Of a stretch of DNA of 9,118 nucleotides, positions 6,998-9,118 are shown in pieces. The stretch lies in contig JBDUDR010000121.1 of NCBI GenBank assembly GCA_040002845.1, forward strand, positions 1 through 9,118, written 5' to 3'. The notes under the pieces are model-generated. The model did not search any database. It was given only the letters and a program-made list of their open reading frames with translations, and was not told the origin of the DNA. The first letter of the stretch is position 1. The number at the start of each line of letters is the position of its first letter. Origin of the DNA: JBDUDR01 sp040002845. GTDB taxonomy: Bacteria; Actinomycetota; Actinomycetes; Propionibacteriales; Nocardioidaceae. Both the position numbers and the translations under genes were made by a program.

Positions 6998-7018
6998 CGG
7001 GATCGTGTCATGATCCCG
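6998..7018 (+). promoter_or_regulatory. Hairpin covering the start of the response regulator gene
   Basis: CGGGATC (6998-7004) and GATCCCG (7012-7018) are perfect 7-base inverted copies. One G-U and one A-U pair extend the stem to 9 pairs around a 3-base loop. The left arm holds the only ribosome-binding-like GGGA (6999-7002) and the right arm holds most of the ATG (7010-7012), so both would be buried in one stem in the mRNA. There is no T-run, arguing against a simple terminator. It could instead be a DNA operator or a translational control element. Confidence 0.55.
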
Positions 7019-7720
7019 TCCGTGGGTGCAGAACAGAATGGGACAGGTGGCCGGGACGGTCGTGAGCCGGTACGGGTTCTCGTGGTCGACGACCAGGAGC
7101 TCTTCCGCCGTGGCCTGGTCATGGTCATCTCCGCCGAAGACGACATCGAGGTCGTGGGTGAGGCAGCCGACGGCGTCACCGCCGCAGAGGTGGCCGGCGC
7201 CACGGTGCCCGACGTCGTCCTGCTGGATGTGAAGATGCCCAAGCGGACGGGCATCGAGGCTTGCGCGAGCATCAAGGACGCGGCCCCGTCTGCCCACATC
7301 ATCATGCTGACCAACAGCGAGGACCAGACCGATCTCTACGACGCGATCCGCAGCGGCGCCTCCGGCTACCTGCTCAAGGACGCATCGACGGATGAGGTCG
7401 CCCAGGCGATCCGGGTGGTCGCGGACGGTCACTCACTCATCAGCCCCGCCATGGCGACCAAGTTGCTCACCGAGTTCAAACATATGTCGATGCAGGACTC
7501 GAAGTCACAAGTCGGCGCCCCGCGGTTGACCGACCGCGAGCTGCAGGTGCTGCGGCTGGTGGCGCGCGGCAGCAGCAACCGCGAGATTGCCAAGGAGCTG
7601 TTCATCAGCGACAACACGGTGAAGAACCACGTCCGCAACATCCTGGAGAAGCTGCAGCTGCACTCGCGCATGGAAGCCGTGATGTACGCCGTACGGGAGA
7701 AGCTGCTGGATATTCCGTGA
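7010..7720 (+). CDS. NarL/FixJ-family response regulator (receiver plus LuxR-type HTH), no adjacent kinase
   Basis: This is a two-component regulator expected to bind DNA when phosphorylated. The protein has 236 residues. The receiver domain (about 20-138) has the acidic pair D27-D28 in LVVDDQELFRRGL, phospho-acceptor D73 in VVLLDVKMP, T101 and K123 in GYLLKDAS, so it looks fully competent for phosphorylation. The LuxR-type helix-turn-helix (about 171-232) has LTDRELQVLRLVARGSSNREIA followed by LFISDNTVKNHVRNILEKL. About 20 extra residues precede the receiver core. ATG 7010 has GGGA 7 bases upstream, but both lie in a hairpin; GTG 7022 is a possible later start without a ribosome binding site. 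No histidine kinase lies beside it in the window, so its input is unknown. It overlaps the next gene by 4 bases (GTGA), suggesting one transcript and coupled translation. I recall a similar regulator near hpf in other actinobacteria, but cannot name its targets. Confidence 0.92.
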   Translation: MIPSVGAEQNGTGGRDGREPVRVLVVDDQELFRRGLVMVISAEDDIEVVGEAADGVTAAEVAGATVPDVVLLDVKMPKRTGIEACASIKDAAPSAHIIMLTNSEDQTDLYDAIRSGASGYLLKDASTDEVAQAIRVVADGHSLISPAMATKLLTEFKHMSMQDSKSQVGAPRLTDRELQVLRLVARGSSNREIAKELFISDNTVKNHVRNILEKLQLHSRMEAVMYAVREKLLDIP

Positions 7721-8955
7721 CCCCTGCGCCGATCGAGCAGCTCACGAAGACCAAGGCTCGGCGGATCGCATTGGCGGCGCAGGGTTTCTGTGACCGGCGA
7801 CCATCGGTGCCCGATGCTCGCGCGCTGGCCAGGGTGCTCGACCGGGTGGCGCTGTTCCAGATCGACTCGGTCAATGTGTTGACCCGTGCGCATTACATGC
7901 CGCTGTTCAGTCGGCTTGGGCCGTACTCAACCAGTCTGCTCGACCGCGCTTATGGGAGAGCCCCGCGCCGGATGTTCGAGTACTGGGCGCACGAGGCGTC
8001 GCTGGTGCGCGTCGACCTGCACCCGGCACTGCGGTTTCGGATGGCCCGCGCTCAGCACCATGCATGGGGGGGCATGCGGCGGCTGGCCAGGGACCGTCCC
8101 GAGCTGGTCAGCTGGGTGCTGGAGGAGGTTTCAAGCAAGGGACCATTGACGTCCCGGGAGATCCAGTCCGACGTGCCGCGTCGCCGGGAGGGATGGGGCT
8201 GGAACTGGTCGGAGGTCAAGACCGCGCTGGAGTGGCTCTTCTTCTGCGGCGAGGTCACGTCTGTCAAGCGCAACTCGGCCTTCGAGCGGGTCTTCGACCT
8301 GCCGGATCGCGTGCTGCCGCCGGCGGTGGTTCGGGCGCCGACCCTTGACGACGCGGAGGCCCACCGGCAGCTCATCATGGTGGCTGCAAAGGCGCACGGA
8401 ATCGGCACCGAGCAATGCCTGCGCGACTACTTCCGGCTTGGACCGGAGGAGTCCAAGACCGCCATCCGGGATCTGGTCGAGGCCGGAGAGCTGCTGCCCG
8501 TGCGCATCAGAGGCTGGCACCGGCAGGCCTACCTGCACCCGCAAGCCCGCATCCCACGATCGGTGCGCGCCCGCTCACTGATCAGCCCGTTCGACTCGCT
8601 GGTCTTCGAACGAACCAGGACGGAAGAGCTGTTCGGATTTCGGTACCGCATCGAGATCTACGTTCCGCCGGCCAAACGGGTGCACGGATACTACGTACTA
8701 CCGTTCCTGCTGGGCGACCAGCTGGTCGCTCGGGTCGACCTCAAGGCGGACCGGCAGGACGGGCAGCTCAGAGTCCAGTCTGCCCACGCCGAGCCGAGCG
8801 CTCCTGCGGACACGGCCGAGGAGCTGGCCCGAGAACTGTGGGTGCTGGCCGGGTGGCTCGGACTGGAGGGGGTGTCCGTGACGGGCCTCGGTGACCTCGG
8901 ACCTGCGCTGGCCCGCGCCGCTCACTCGGGTAGCTCCGACTCACCCCCGCCCTGA
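7717..8955 (+). CDS. YcaQ/AlkX-family winged-helix DNA glycosylase-like protein (HTH_42)
   Basis: Members of this family (formerly DUF1006, often annotated winged helix DNA-binding domain-containing protein) include Streptomyces AlkZ and E. coli YcaQ (AlkX), monofunctional glycosylases that remove bulky or crosslinking alkyl adducts. The protein has 412 residues, near the family's usual 380-420. The early helix carries ARVLDRVALFQIDSVNVL, with Q48-I49-D50 matching the Q-hydrophobic-D catalytic motif of the YcaQ type rather than the Q-x-Q of AlkZ. Further family-like stretches are RAHYMPLFSRLG, YWAHEASLV, GWGWNWSEVKTALEWLFFCGEV, SLISPFDSLVFERTRTEELFGF and RVHGYYVLPFLLGD. GTG 7717 overlaps the regulator stop (GTGA). 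The Ser/Pro-rich end (SGSSDSPPP) looks like a disordered tail. Activity on crosslinks is inferred from the family only; no biosynthetic cluster that would mark a self-resistance AlkZ is seen. Confidence 0.88.
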   Translation: MTPAPIEQLTKTKARRIALAAQGFCDRRPSVPDARALARVLDRVALFQIDSVNVLTRAHYMPLFSRLGPYSTSLLDRAYGRAPRRMFEYWAHEASLVRVDLHPALRFRMARAQHHAWGGMRRLARDRPELVSWVLEEVSSKGPLTSREIQSDVPRRREGWGWNWSEVKTALEWLFFCGEVTSVKRNSAFERVFDLPDRVLPPAVVRAPTLDDAEAHRQLIMVAAKAHGIGTEQCLRDYFRLGPEESKTAIRDLVEAGELLPVRIRGWHRQAYLHPQARIPRSVRARSLISPFDSLVFERTRTEELFGFRYRIEIYVPPAKRVHGYYVLPFLLGDQLVARVDLKADRQDGQLRVQSAHAEPSAPADTAEELARELWVLAGWLGLEGVSVTGLGDLGPALARAAHSGSSDSPPP

Positions 8956-8956
8956 C

Positions 8957-8987
8957 CGCGATCCGACACTTATTCCGCGCGATCCGA
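8957..8987 (+). repeat. 10-base direct repeat at the ycaQ-thiolase junction
   Basis: CGCGATCCGA occurs at 8957-8966 and again at 8978-8987, with starts 21 bases apart, just after the ycaQ-like stop and exactly where recognisable thiolase sequence starts. In the thiolase frame both copies encode Arg-Asp-Pro. It may mark a small duplication or a recombination point, or may be chance in GC-rich DNA. Confidence 0.45.
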
Positions 8988-9118
8988 TCACGATCGAGGA
9001 TGTGCTGAACGCCCGCCCGATCACCTATCCCTTCACGCTGCTCGACTGCTGCCTCGTCACCGACGCGGGCGGCGCGGTGGTGATGACCTCAATGGAGCGG
9101 GCGCGCGACTGCAAGCAA
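8978..9118 (+). pseudogene. Thiolase-family fragment, lacking its 5' half and cut by the right edge
   Basis: In this frame (first base of codons at 8978, 8981 and so on) the DNA encodes RDPITIEDVLNARPI, then YPFTLLDCCLVTDAGGAVV and MTSMERARDCKQ. This resembles the middle of thiolase-family proteins of the SCP-x/acetyl-CoA acetyltransferase-like type, near residues 190-230 of about 390. The first half, including the catalytic cysteine near residue 90, should lie upstream, but that DNA is the ycaQ-like gene. The frame meets a stop at 8879 and has no recognisable thiolase sequence before 8978. Possible starts inside the frame (GTG 8891, GTG 9002, ATG 9083) could not restore an active enzyme. It is therefore a truncated remnant, a fusion caused by deletion, or an assembly join; the rest lies beyond the window. 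The similarity is from memory of the family, not from a search. Confidence 0.6.

Noticed and set aside
6539..7432. Minus-strand open frame of 297 residues spanning hpf and the regulator
   Set aside because: It runs antisense across two well-supported genes and its translation is rich in R, P and G without motifs.
1..9118. CRISPR arrays, tRNA or rRNA genes, insertion sequences, toxin-antitoxin pairs
   Set aside because: No regular repeat-spacer pattern, no tRNA-like folds, no transposase-like protein and no terminal inverted repeats were seen. The genes are long, collinear and nearly contiguous.

Overview
The window is a compact, high-GC, plus-strand block that looks like an actinobacterial chromosome. 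Two things support this: the codon bias (strong G/C at third positions) and the gene order ahcY - mtrA - mtrB - lpqB - comF-like - hpf - LuxR-type regulator - YcaQ-type winged-helix glycosylase. The MtrA-MtrB-LpqB trio is known only from Actinobacteria. The genus cannot be fixed from the sequence. Nearly all the DNA is coding.

Left part (1-5450): the 3' portion of S-adenosylhomocysteine hydrolase (ahcY, cut by the left edge) is followed after only 46 bases by the MtrAB-LpqB signalling unit. It comprises the OmpR-type regulator MtrA, the membrane histidine kinase MtrB and the lipoprotein LpqB. In mycobacteria this system links cell-envelope growth and division to transcription, and LpqB modulates MtrB. 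mtrB and lpqB overlap by 4 bases (ATGA). The thymidylate kinase gene that sits between sahH and mtrA in mycobacteria is absent.

Middle part (5451-6981): a 74-base spacer holds a perfect 14-base palindrome and a 32-base interrupted hairpin that ends at the start codon of a ComF-family phosphoribosyltransferase. A long-form ribosome hibernation factor (hpf) follows. Its best start is GTG 6358, preceded by a textbook GGAGG.

Right part (6982-8955): a NarL/FixJ-type response regulator with no kinase beside it is followed, with a 4-base GTGA overlap, by a YcaQ/AlkX-family protein that keeps the QID form of the family's catalytic motif. The regulator's putative ribosome binding site and ATG lie in opposite arms of one hairpin.

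Right edge (8956-9118): directly after the ycaQ stop, the plus strand encodes an interior piece of a thiolase. The first half of the gene, with the catalytic cysteine, is not present upstream. A 10-base direct repeat lies at this junction, so this is a truncated remnant, a rearrangement scar or an assembly join.

I do not see a clearly new multi-gene system. Most of the window is conserved housekeeping and signalling DNA. The most unusual points are the hairpin over the regulator start, the regulator-glycosylase coupling, and the thiolase junction.
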